Assembly: GCA_905221205.1 (NCBI GenBank)
Contig: CAJNCG010000005.1
Location: 79,523-143,522 of the forward strand
Reading direction: 5' to 3'
DNA length: 64,000 bases
Source: a bacterium
Lineage (GTDB): Bacteria > Bacillota > Bacilli > Lactobacillales > Streptococcaceae
The position numbers and the translations under genes were made by a program. Positions within the stretch are counted from its first letter, which is position 1, and the number at the start of each line of letters is the position of its first letter. The notes under the pieces were generated by a model, which was not told the origin of the DNA, searched no databases, and saw only the letters and a program-made list of their open reading frames with translations. Of this stretch, positions 1 through 8,700 are shown one piece after another.

Positions 1-944
1 CGTCCCCCTCTCCATAGAAGTAGGATAAAGACGAGGCTACCGATGATTCCTAGCAAGAGGCTGACAGACAACTCATAGGGACGAATCAGAACTCGGGATA
101 GGATATCGCAGGCCAGAACCAGATTGGCACCGACCAGTGCGACCATGAGCTTGGTTTCACTCAGATTATCTCCATAGCGCTTGCGAACAAGATTGGGAAC
201 GATAACTCCGAGAAATGGTAAGCCACCCACAGTAATCATGGTGACGCTTGTCGTTAGCGCCACCAGAAAGAGGGCCAGTTTTTCAAGTAGGGAGTAGGAA
301 ATTCCCAAACTTTCACTGGTTTCCTTTCCTAGATTCATGATGGTAAAGGTTTGGGAAAATTTCCAAACGGCAATCAGGATAATGAGGCCTAAGAAGAGCC
401 ACTCATACTGATGGGTCTGAATCATGGAGAAGGAGCCCTGGGTCCAAGCAGTCATACTCTGAACCAGATTGAAACGATAGGCGATAACTTCTGTGACAGA
501 ACCGATAATTCCACTATAAATAATCCCAATCAAGGGCAACATCCACCTTTCCTTTACGGTAAAAATAGTCATAAAGGCCAGGAAGAAGAGGGTAAATAAA
601 ATGGATGAGCCAAAAGCAAAGAGCATCTTTTGGGTCAGACTCGCAGACGGAAAGACAAAGAGGCTTAACACCATTCCCAGTTTAGCGGCTTCAGTCGTTC
701 CAACCGTGCTTGGAGCAGCAAACTGATTTTGGGTAATGGTCTGCATGAGTAGGCCTGCCATACTCATACTAGAAGCTGTCAGGAGAATGCTAATTGTCCT
801 TGGAAGACGTGACTCTTGAAAGAGGAGCCAGGTTTCATGATCCAGAGCAAAGAGTTTTCCCCATGAAAAATCACTGGTCCCAATGCTAATAGAGAGAAAG
901 ACTAGGAGTAGAAGTAAGCCAATTAAATAATGAGAAAGTTTCAT
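1..944 (-). CDS. piuB: Iron-compound ABC transporter permease, FecCD family (partial, 3' end outside window)
   Basis: Integral membrane subunit of an iron (siderophore or haem) uptake ABC transporter. I translated the minus strand: about 314 residues begin MKLSHYLIGLLLLLVFLSIS and continue as alternating hydrophobic helices. They include the FecCD-type stretch LPRTISILLTASSMSMAGLLMQ and the late motif GGLPFLGVIVPNLVRKRYG, which contacts the ATPase. I chose the start at 944 because AAAGGA precedes it; an in-frame ATG 15 bases upstream has no ribosome site. The gene runs off the left edge only a few residues short of the family's usual length. The symbol rests on recall that pneumococcal piuB lies beside galE; the family call is much firmer than the symbol. 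Confidence 0.85.
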   Translation of the reverse strand, partial: MKLSHYLIGLLLLLVFLSISIGTSDFSWGKLFALDHETWLLFQESRLPRTISILLTASSMSMAGLLMQTITQNQFAAPSTVGTTEAAKLGMVLSLFVFPSASLTQKMLFAFGSSILFTLFFLAFMTIFTVKERWMLPLIGIIYSGIIGSVTEVIAYRFNLVQSMTAWTQGSFSMIQTHQYEWLFLGLIILIAVWKFSQTFTIMNLGKETSESLGISYSLLEKLALFLVALTTSVTMITVGGLPFLGVIVPNLVRKRYGDNLSETKLMVALVGANLVLACDILSRVLIRPYELSVSLLLGIIGSLVFILLLWRGG

Positions 945-967
945 ACCCCGTCCTTTCATGTAGATTT

Positions 968-1022
968 GGTATCGAAAGATACCTGCGGATATTACTGTAA
1001 CACGATTTTTTTAATCTGTCAA
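968..1022 (-). promoter_or_regulatory. Promoter and inverted repeat of the iron permease operon
   Basis: On the minus strand a TTGACA (1022-1017) is followed after exactly 17 bases by TACAGT (999-994). Downstream, between promoter and start codon, lies a perfect inverted repeat GGTATC-GAAA-GATACC (968-983), a candidate operator or leader hairpin for iron-dependent control. The promoter match is strong; the regulator is not identifiable from sequence. Confidence 0.7.
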
Positions 1023-1087
1023 TAAATTTTCTGACAATTCAATAAATAAAACAAGGAGAGAGCAAAAAGGCTTTCTCCTCTGTTTTC

Positions 1088-2086
1088 CTATTCTAAAATA
1101 TTTTTACCTTCTTTAACTCGCCAGTGATAGTCTGATAAAATAATATCTTCGAGGGAGTAGCTAGCCTGCCAGTTAAGAAATTGTTTAGCTTTTGATGCAT
1201 CTGCTAGGACGCTAGCTGGGTCACCAGCACGACGAGCAACAATCTCGTGTGGGATTTTTTGATCCAGCAATTCTTCAGCAGTTTTAAAGATTTCTTTGAC
1301 AGTATAGCCTTTTTCAGTTCCTAGATTAAAGATTTGTGAAGAACTATTTTCTTGAAAGAGGTAATTCATCCCTTTAACGTGGGCTTGTGCAAGGTCCAAG
1401 ACATGAATGTAGTCCCGAATACATGAACCGTCACGTGTATCGTAGTCATCTCCAAATATTTTTAGGCTCTCATTTTGTCCCAATGCAGTCTTGTTGATGT
1501 TGGGAATGATGTGAGTTGGATTTTTCACACGCAGACCGTTTGAAGCATCCATTTCAGCCCCAGCTACATTAAAGTAACGGAAAATGACATATTTCCAGTC
1601 GTAGCGATTGGCCATCCAGTAAATCATTCGTTCACCCATCAGTTTTGTTTCTGCATAAGGGTTGACAGGGTCGAGCAGGGTATTTTCAGTTGCTGGCTTG
1701 TCAATACAGTTATTACCATAGAGAGAAGCAGTCGAAGAGAACATGATTTTTTGAATGCCAACTTCAGATAGGACTTTGAGAACTTGGTTCATACCAGCAA
1801 CATTGGCGGTGAAGTATTTGCTTGGGTTTTCAATACTTTCGCTCACAACAATTTCACCTGCACAATGCAGAACAGCATCAATCTTATTTTCTTCTAAGTA
1901 AGCTTTTAGAGTACTAGCATCATAAACATCTAGTTGTTTAAAGCTAGCACGACTATCCACAGCCGAACGATTTCCTGTAGAGAGATTATCGAGGACATGC
2001 ACCTGGTAGCCAGAATTTAAAAGAGCTTTAACGGTATGGGAGCCAATATAGCCAGCTCCACCTGTAACAAGAATTGTTTTGGTCAT
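1088..2086 (-). CDS. galE: UDP-glucose 4-epimerase
   Basis: Extended short-chain dehydrogenase that interconverts UDP-glucose and UDP-galactose (Leloir pathway, supply of galactose for surface polysaccharides). The 332-residue product has the NAD-binding motif GGAGYIG at residues 9-15, the active-site SSTAS segment near residue 118 and the catalytic YAETK pair (Tyr144, Lys148). Length is normal for GalE. It is a single gene with its own promoter and reads away from pepA. A UDP-GlcNAc 4-epimerase activity cannot be excluded from sequence. Confidence 0.95.
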   Translation of the reverse strand: MTKTILVTGGAGYIGSHTVKALLNSGYQVHVLDNLSTGNRSAVDSRASFKQLDVYDASTLKAYLEENKIDAVLHCAGEIVVSESIENPSKYFTANVAGMNQVLKVLSEVGIQKIMFSSTASLYGNNCIDKPATENTLLDPVNPYAETKLMGERMIYWMANRYDWKYVIFRYFNVAGAEMDASNGLRVKNPTHIIPNINKTALGQNESLKIFGDDYDTRDGSCIRDYIHVLDLAQAHVKGMNYLFQENSSSQIFNLGTEKGYTVKEIFKTAEELLDQKIPHEIVARRAGDPASVLADASKAKQFLNWQASYSLEDIILSDYHWRVKEGKNILE

Positions 2087-2114
2087 GATTTTTTCCTTTT
2101 CCTAGTTTTGTACT

Positions 2115-2143
2115 ATTTTAAAGAAAGAGGAAGGAAAAGTCAA
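2115..2143 (-). promoter_or_regulatory. galE promoter
   Basis: Minus-strand TTGACT (2143-2138), 17-base spacer, TAAAAT (2120-2115), about 30 bases upstream of the galE start. The rest of the 291-base galE/pepA intergenic region shows no gene. Confidence 0.7.
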
Positions 2144-2377
2144 CTATTTTCTGTAAATTTCATGAAAAACGGAACAAATATAGCGTTGAATTGTTTTTTG
2201 TTTGGAAATTAATGGTTTTGTTGGTCTTGGAATAGTTCTTAGATTTCACCTCACATGCAGAGAATACGATTTTTTCTAAGACACAGCAAGACTAAGATAC
2301 TAATTTAGAAATCCACCTTCCCGCTATCCTTCTCCTATAAAAAGTGGTAAAATGGATGAAAGAAAGAAGGAACTGAA

Positions 2378-3442
2378 ATGATAACATTATTTTCAAAAAT
2401 CAAAGAAGTAACAGAACTTGCTGCGATCTCAGGTCATGAAGCGCCTGTCCGTGCTTATCTTCGTGAAAAGTTGACACCGCATGTGGATGAAGTGGTGACA
2501 GACGGCTTGGGTGGTATTTTTGGTATCAAGCATTCAGAAGCTGTGGATGCACCGCGCGTCTTGGTCGCTTCTCACATGGATGAAGTTGGTTTTATGGTCA
2601 GCGAGATTAAGCCAGATGGTACCTTCCGTGTGGTTGAAATTGGTGGTTGGAATCCTATGGTAGTCAGTAGCCAACGTTTCAAACTCTTGACTCGTGATGG
2701 TCGTGAAATCCCAGTGATTTCAGGCTCTGTTCCTCCACATTTGACTCGTGGAAAGGGTGGACCAACCATGCCAGCCATTGCAGATATCGTCTTTGATGGC
2801 GGTTTTGCGGACAAGGCTGAGGCAGAAAGTTTTGGCATCCGTCCTGGTGACACCATCGTACCAGATAGTTCCGCTATCTTGACAGCCAATGAAAAAAATA
2901 TCATCTCAAAAGCTTGGGATAACCGCTACGGTGTTCTTATGGTGAGTGAGTTAGCAGAAGCCCTTTCAGGTCAAACACTCGGAAATGAACTCTATCTTGG
3001 TTCTAACGTCCAAGAAGAGGTTGGTCTGCGTGGTGCTCATACCTCTACAACCAAGTTTGACCCAGAAGTCTTCTTAGCAGTTGATTGCTCACCTGCTGGT
3101 GATGTCTATGGTGGTCAAGGCAAAATTGGAGATGGAACCTTGATTCGTTTCTACGATCCAGGTCACTTGCTTCTCCCAGGAATGAAGGATTTCCTTTTGA
3201 CAACGGCTGAAGAAGCTGGTATCAAGTACCAATACTACTGTGGTAAAGGCGGAACAGACGCTGGTGCAGCTCATTTGAAAAATGGTGGTGTCCCATCTAC
3301 AACAATCGGTGTTTGCGCTCGTTATATCCATTCTCATCAAACCCTCTACGCTATGGATGACTTCTTAGAAGCTCAAGCTTTCTTGCAAGCCTTGGTGAAA
3401 AAATTGGATCGTTCAACGGTTGATTTGATTAAAAATTATTAA
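2378..3442 (+). CDS. pepA: Glutamyl aminopeptidase, M42 family
   Basis: Cytoplasmic metallo-aminopeptidase that removes N-terminal Glu/Asp residues in peptide utilisation. The 354-residue protein shows the M42 metal-site segments in order: ASHMDEVG (His66, Asp68), the Asp of the WDNRYG segment, QEEVGLRG with the catalytic and metal Glu pair, DCSPAGD, and the distal His in YIHSHQ. Length is normal. An extended -10 (TGGTAAAAT, TAAAAT at 2348-2353) precedes it. The small gene at 3462 follows 19 bases after its stop and is probably co-transcribed. Confidence 0.93.
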   Translation: MITLFSKIKEVTELAAISGHEAPVRAYLREKLTPHVDEVVTDGLGGIFGIKHSEAVDAPRVLVASHMDEVGFMVSEIKPDGTFRVVEIGGWNPMVVSSQRFKLLTRDGREIPVISGSVPPHLTRGKGGPTMPAIADIVFDGGFADKAEAESFGIRPGDTIVPDSSAILTANEKNIISKAWDNRYGVLMVSELAEALSGQTLGNELYLGSNVQEEVGLRGAHTSTTKFDPEVFLAVDCSPAGDVYGGQGKIGDGTLIRFYDPGHLLLPGMKDFLLTTAEEAGIKYQYYCGKGGTDAGAAHLKNGGVPSTTIGVCARYIHSHQTLYAMDDFLEAQAFLQALVKKLDRSTVDLIKNY

Positions 3443-3461
3443 ACATAAGGAGGTGGTAGGG

Positions 3462-3758
3462 ATGGTAGAACCAAACCTAGAAAGCCTTATAAAAGATCTT
3501 TACAATCATGCTCGACATGATTTGAGTGAAGATTTAGTTGCTGCTCTCCTAGAGACTGCTAAAAAACTGCCTGCTACAAATGAGCAATTGCTGGCAGTCC
3601 GTCTCTCAGGACTGGTCAATCGTGAATTGCTCCTAAATCCCAAACATCCGGCACCTGAGCTGGTCAATTTGGCTCGTTTTATCAAAAGAGAAGAAGCCAA
3701 GTACAGAGGAACTGCAGCTTCTGCGCTTATGTATGGGGAGCTCTTTAAAATGCTTTGA
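3462..3758 (+). CDS. Small helical protein resembling enterocin A-type bacteriocin immunity proteins
   Basis: 98 residues from ATG 3462, chosen because AAGGAGG (3447-3453) lies 8 bases upstream; an in-frame GTG at 3453 overlaps that ribosome site. The protein is fully soluble, Leu/Ala-rich and predicted all-helical, with the pattern LIKDLYNHARHDLSEDLVAALL and a later LSGLVNRELL that recall the four-helix EntA_Immun family. Such proteins protect a cell against class II bacteriocins at the membrane. There is no bacteriocin gene beside it, so it would be an orphan immunity gene riding on pepA. The family call is from pattern recognition only; 'hypothetical' is the fallback. Confidence 0.6.
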   Translation: MVEPNLESLIKDLYNHARHDLSEDLVAALLETAKKLPATNEQLLAVRLSGLVNRELLLNPKHPAPELVNLARFIKREEAKYRGTAASALMYGELFKML

Positions 3759-3786
3759 TTCCATTGTGAATCAAAGCATTTTTTCT
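3749..3786 (+). terminator. Rho-independent terminator after pepA operon
   Basis: 13-bp stem AATGCTTTGATTC / GAATCAAAGCATT (3750-3762, 3769-3781), 6-base loop, then a T-rich tail. The stem overlaps the last codons of the small gene. Confidence 0.9.
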
Positions 3787-3851
3787 ATATGGAAAAACCC
3801 TATTCTTGATGAGAAGAAAAAGCCATCCCATTCAGGATAGCTTCTTGGTTC

Positions 3852-5483
3852 TTAGATTTGTTCAGCAATGACCTTTTCAGCAAGGTTCATGGCGTGGTCA
3901 GATACACGAGTATAGTGGGAAATGATGTCGATAAAGTTGACCCCAGCTTGCGTTGAACACTCACCCTTGTTGAGGCGTTTGATGTGAGTTTTTCTGAGAA
4001 CACGTTCCATATTGTTGATTTCTTTATGGCGTTCAATCAGACTTTGAGCTTTTTCGATATCATTGTTTTCCACGCTATCAAGGGCATCCTTGATAAAGCC
4101 AGTGGTCTTTTGATAGATATCAGCTAATTCCTGCAAAGCAGCTTCAGAGAACTCAACATTTTTACGTTGAAGGTAGTCAGTCAGATTGATTAGCGCTTCT
4201 GCGTGATCCCCAATCCGTTCCAAATCGCGGGATGAATCCAGGATGTTGGTGAGTACTTCACTTTCTTTCTGGCTAAGAGCTTCACTCGAAAGAGTAATAA
4301 GATAACGAGTCAATTTTTCATCAATGGTATTGATTGCTTCTTCGGTCTTGTGTCCTTTTTCAGCAACTTTTTCATTGAGGTCAATGATGTAGTTGTATGA
4401 AAGGTCGAAGGCTTTAGAAGCGTAATTTCCTAAGTGAAGGAGTTCTTTTTTCGCATTTCCGAGAGCGATTGATGGAGCTTGTTTGATCAAATGCTCATCA
4501 AGGTAAAGCGGCTCGTACTTGACAACTTCGTCTTCACCAGGGATGAGCTTGGTTACAAAGAAAGCCAAGGCTCCGATGAATGGAAATTGTACAATGGTAT
4601 TACTTACGTTAAAGGCACCGTGCGAGAAGGCGATGGTCATCTCAGGTGAGAGGTGAAGGAGTGCTTGGAAGTACTCAATCATTGCAGTGAAGGGGCCTAA
4701 TAAGATTAAGCAAAGAATAGTCCCTAGAACGTTAAAGGTGACGTGGGTCGCAGCAACGCGTTTCGCAGAGACATTGGCTCCAGCTGCCGCAATGATAACT
4801 GTTAGGGTTGTCCCGATATTATCCCCGAAGAGAACTGGTAGAGAACCTTTAAGGTCAAGGAATCCACCTGCATAGAGCCCTTGCAAAATCCCGATTGTCG
4901 CAGAAGAAGCTTGGATGAGGACGGTAATCACTGCACCGGCAAAAACTCCCAACACAGGATTTTGTCCCAAGGTTACCATGTATTCCTTAAATTGTGGTAA
5001 ATCTTTAAGCGGACTCATACCGGCACTGATTAGGTTGAGGGCGTAGAAGATTCCCCCCACACCAAACAGGATGCGCCCGATATTGTTTGCTGTTCTGTTT
5101 TTTGTAAAGAAAAGGAACATGGTTCCAAGGAAAATCAGGGGTAAAGCATACTCGCCAAGCTTGAAACCGATGATAAAGGAAGTAACGGTGGTTCCGATGT
5201 TGGCTCCCATGATAATTCCGATAGCCTGTCTAAGAGTGAGAAGACTAGCGCTGACCAGTCCAACCGTGATAACTGTAACCCCTGTACTTGACTGAATCAG
5301 GGCAGTCACGACAATCCCAACTAGAACACCTAAAAAGGGATTGCTAGTGTACTTGTCAATATAAAAACGAAGGCGATCTCCAGCAGCTTGTTGCAAACCG
5401 TCTCCCATGGTCTTGATACTATATAAGAATAGTCCCAGACCACCTAAAAAGTGAAATAAAATTTCCTGCCAATTAATGGACAT
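3852..5483 (-). CDS. Na/Pi-cotransporter family protein with C-terminal PhoU-like domain
   Basis: 543 residues. The first ~310 form two inverted repeats of the Na/Pi cotransporter (NptA/PF02690) type, each with a QSST- or QASSAT-type substrate motif (IQSSTGVTVI near residue 64, IQASSATIGI near 190) and the paired GANIGTT / GDNIGTT motifs. The last ~200 residues are a soluble helical PhoU-like region. It should sit in the cytoplasmic membrane and move phosphate with sodium. It is monocistronic, convergent with the pepA operon and divergent from the endoglycosidase. The substrate is by family only. Confidence 0.9.
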   Translation of the reverse strand: MSINWQEILFHFLGGLGLFLYSIKTMGDGLQQAAGDRLRFYIDKYTSNPFLGVLVGIVVTALIQSSTGVTVITVGLVSASLLTLRQAIGIIMGANIGTTVTSFIIGFKLGEYALPLIFLGTMFLFFTKNRTANNIGRILFGVGGIFYALNLISAGMSPLKDLPQFKEYMVTLGQNPVLGVFAGAVITVLIQASSATIGILQGLYAGGFLDLKGSLPVLFGDNIGTTLTVIIAAAGANVSAKRVAATHVTFNVLGTILCLILLGPFTAMIEYFQALLHLSPEMTIAFSHGAFNVSNTIVQFPFIGALAFFVTKLIPGEDEVVKYEPLYLDEHLIKQAPSIALGNAKKELLHLGNYASKAFDLSYNYIIDLNEKVAEKGHKTEEAINTIDEKLTRYLITLSSEALSQKESEVLTNILDSSRDLERIGDHAEALINLTDYLQRKNVEFSEAALQELADIYQKTTGFIKDALDSVENNDIEKAQSLIERHKEINNMERVLRKTHIKRLNKGECSTQAGVNFIDIISHYTRVSDHAMNLAEKVIAEQI

Positions 5484-5526
5484 TTCTTTTTCCTCCGAAA
5501 AATAATAACGGAATTTCTCCTATTCT

Positions 5527-5555
5527 ATTTTAAAGGATAAAAGTAAATCTAACAA
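5527..5555 (-). promoter_or_regulatory. Promoter of the Na/Pi transporter
   Basis: Minus-strand TTGTTA (5555-5550), 17-base spacer, TAAAAT (5532-5527). The intergenic region 5484-5786 holds this promoter and the endoglycosidase control region and no other gene. Confidence 0.6.
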
Positions 5556-5640
5556 GTGTTAAGCTAAGATTTTTGAAAGAAAATTCGTCAGAGAAGACCT
5601 TGATTATATTAATTTTACCAATTTCTAACCTAGATATAGG

Positions 5641-5752
5641 TATTTCCTTTTATATATTGACATTTAAAGGAAATATTTTAAAATGAGGGAGGAATTATCT
5701 TGGTCCCTGTGATTGGGATAAAAAATTTTATCCAGAAAGTTAAGCGCTTTCT
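5641..5752 (+). promoter_or_regulatory. Control region of the endoglycosidase gene: promoter, 10-bp inverted repeat, cre-like site
   Basis: TTGACA (5657-5662) and TAAAAT (5679-5684) are spaced 16 bases apart. A perfect 10-bp inverted repeat, TATTTCCTTT (5641-5650) and AAAGGAAATA (5666-5675), flanks and encloses the -35 box. Further down, a palindrome GGATAAAA-AA-TTTTATCC lies near 5716-5733, and GTTAAGCGCTTTCT (5739-5752) matches 12 of 14 positions of the cre consensus for CcpA. This suggests a dedicated regulator plus carbon catabolite repression of the glycosidase. Confidence 0.65.
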
Positions 5753-5786
5753 TTAAAAACAAAAAATAATCTTTTAGGAGGAGAAA

Positions 5787-8700
5787 ATGAAGGATCCATT
5801 TTTTGAAAGACGTTGTCGGTACAGTATTCGTAAGTTATCAGTAGGGGCTTGCTCGCTGATGATTGGGGCTGTTTTGTTTGCTGGTACAGCCTTGGCAGAA
5901 GAAACTGCTGTTCCTGAAAATAGCGGAGCTAATACAGAGCTTGTTTCAGGAGAAAGCGAGCATCCAGCTAGTGAAGCTGACAAGCAGAATGCAGGGGAAC
6001 ACGCTAGAGAAAACAAGCTAGAAAAGGCAGAAGGAGCAGAGACATCATCTGAAACTGCTTCGCCAGCAAGCAATGAAGCTGCAAATACTGAAACTGCAGA
6101 AGCAGCTAGCGCAGCTAAACCAGAGGAAAAAGCAAGTGAGGTGGTTGCAGAAACACCATCTTCAGAAGCAAAACCTAAGTCTGAAAAGGAAACAGAAGCA
6201 AAACCTGAAGCAGCTAACCAAGGGGATGAGTCTAAGCAGGCAGAAGAAGCTAATAAGGCTGAAAAAGAAGTTCAGCCCGATGTCCCTAAAAATACAGAAA
6301 AAACATTAAAACCAAAGGAAATCAAATTTAATTCTTGGGATGAATTGTTGAAATGGGAACCAGGTGCTCGTGAAGATGATGCCATCAACCGCGGCTCTGT
6401 TGCCCTCGCTTCACGTCGGACAGGCCATCTGGTCAATGAAAAAGCTAGCAAGGAAGCAAAAGTTCAAGCCCTATCAAATACCAATTCTAAAGCAAAAGAC
6501 CACGCTTCTGTTGGTGGAGAAGAGTTCAAGGCTTATGCTTTTGACTACTGGCAATATCTAGATTCAATGGTCTTCTGGGAAGGTCTCGTTCCAACTCCTG
6601 ACGTTATTGATGCAGGTCACCGTAACGGGGTTCCTGTATATGGTACACTCTTCTTCAACTGGTCAAATAGTATTGCAGACCAAGAAAAATTTGCTGAAGC
6701 TTTGAAGCAAGATGCAGATGGTAGCTTCCCAATCGCCCGTAAATTGGTAGACATGGCCAAGTATTATGGCTATGATGGCTATTTCATCAACCAAGAAACA
6801 ACTGGAGATTTGGTTGAACCTCTTGGAGAAAAGATGCGCCAGTTTATGCTCTATACCAAGGAATATGCTGCTAAAGTAAATCACCCAATTAAGTATTCTT
6901 GGTACGATGCCATGACCTATAACTATGGACGTTACCACCAAGATGGTTTGGGAGAATACAACTACCAATTCATGCAACCTGAAGGAGATAAGGTTCCAGC
7001 AGACAACTTCTTTGCCAACTTTAACTGGGATAAGGCTAAGAATGATTACACTATTGCCACCGCCAACTGGATTGGCCGTAATCCTTATGATGTATTTGCA
7101 GGTTTGGAGTTGCAACAGGGTGGTTCCTACAAGACCAAGGTTAAGTGGAATGATATTTTAGATGAAAATGGGAAATTGCGTCTTTCTCTTGGTTTGTTTG
7201 CCCCAGATACCATTACAAGTTTAGGAAAAACTGGTGAAGATTATCATAAAAATGAAGATATCTTCTTTACAGGTTACCAAGGGGACCCTACTGGTCAAAA
7301 ACCAAGTGACAAAGATTGGTATGGTATTGCTAACCTAGTTGCAGACCGTACGCCAGCAGTAGGTCATACCTTTACTACTTCCTTTAACACAGGTCATGGT
7401 AGAAAATGGTTCGTAGACGGTAAGGTTTCTAAGGATTCTGAGTGGAATTACCGTTCAGTTTCAGGTGTTCTTCCGACATGGCGCTGGTGGCAAAAATCAA
7501 CTGGTGATAAGTTGAAAGCAAGCTATGACTTTGAAGATGCCTATAATGGTGGAACTTCTCTCAAATTTGCCGGGGATCTTTCAGGTGCGACCAAGCAAGA
7601 TGTTAATTTGTACTCTACTCGCTTGAAGGTGACAGATACAACCAAATTGCATGTTGCCCACAAAGGAGGTAAGGGGACCAAGGTCTATGTAGAATTTGCA
7701 ACCAAGAAAGATTATACCTACGGTGATGAAGCTGCCCGTAAAGAATTGACAGTTTCAGATAACTGGACTACCGATGATTTTGATTTGAGTGCCTTGGCGG
7801 GCAAAACAATTTACGGTATTAAACTCTATTTTGAAAATGACAAAGACTTAAAAGGCTATCAATTTAACTTGGGGCAATTGACCATCAGCAATAATCAAGA
7901 TGCTCCTCAGGCACCAACCACAGTAGCTGTAGCCAAACAAATCCTTAAAAATGCCCAAGAAGCGGAAGCAGTTGTGCAATTTGAAGGAAACAAGGATGCA
8001 GATTTCTATGAAGTTTACGAAAAAGATGGAGACAGCTGGAAATTACTAACAGGTTCATCTTCTACAACTATTTATCTACCAAAAGTTAGCCGTTCAGCAA
8101 GTGCTCAAGGTACAACTCAAGAACTGAAGGTTGTCGCAGTTGGTAAAAATGGGGTTCGTTCAGAAGCTGCAACAACAACCTTTGATTGGGGCATGACTGT
8201 AAAAGATACCAGCCTACCAAAACCACTAGCTGAAAATATCGTTCCAGGTGCAACAGTTATTGATAGTACTTTCCCTAAGACTGAAGGTGGGGAAGGTATT
8301 GAAGGTATGTTGAATGGTACCATTACCAGTCTGTCAGACAAGTGGTCTTCTGGACAGTTAAGTGGTAGTGTGGATATTCGTTTGACTCAGCCACGTACAG
8401 TTGTTAGATGGGTGATGGACCATGCTGGAGCTGGTGGAGAATCTGTAAACGACGGTTTGATGAACACCAAAGACTTTGATCTTTATTATAAAGATGCGGA
8501 TGGTCAATGGAAGTTGGCTAAGGAAGTTCGTGGCAATAAAGCCCATGTTACAGATATTACCCTTGATAAACCTATCACAGCTCAAGATTGGCGCTTGAAT
8601 GTCGTTACATCTGACAATGGAACTCCATGGAAGGCTATTCGTATCTATAACTGGAAAATGTATGAAAAGCTTGATACAGAAAGTGTCAATATTCCGATGG

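Noticed and set aside
6073..6309. 78-codon Gln/Lys-rich frame inside the endoglycosidase gene
   Set aside because: Frame-shifted reading of the Ala/Glu/Lys-rich low-complexity region of the real protein.
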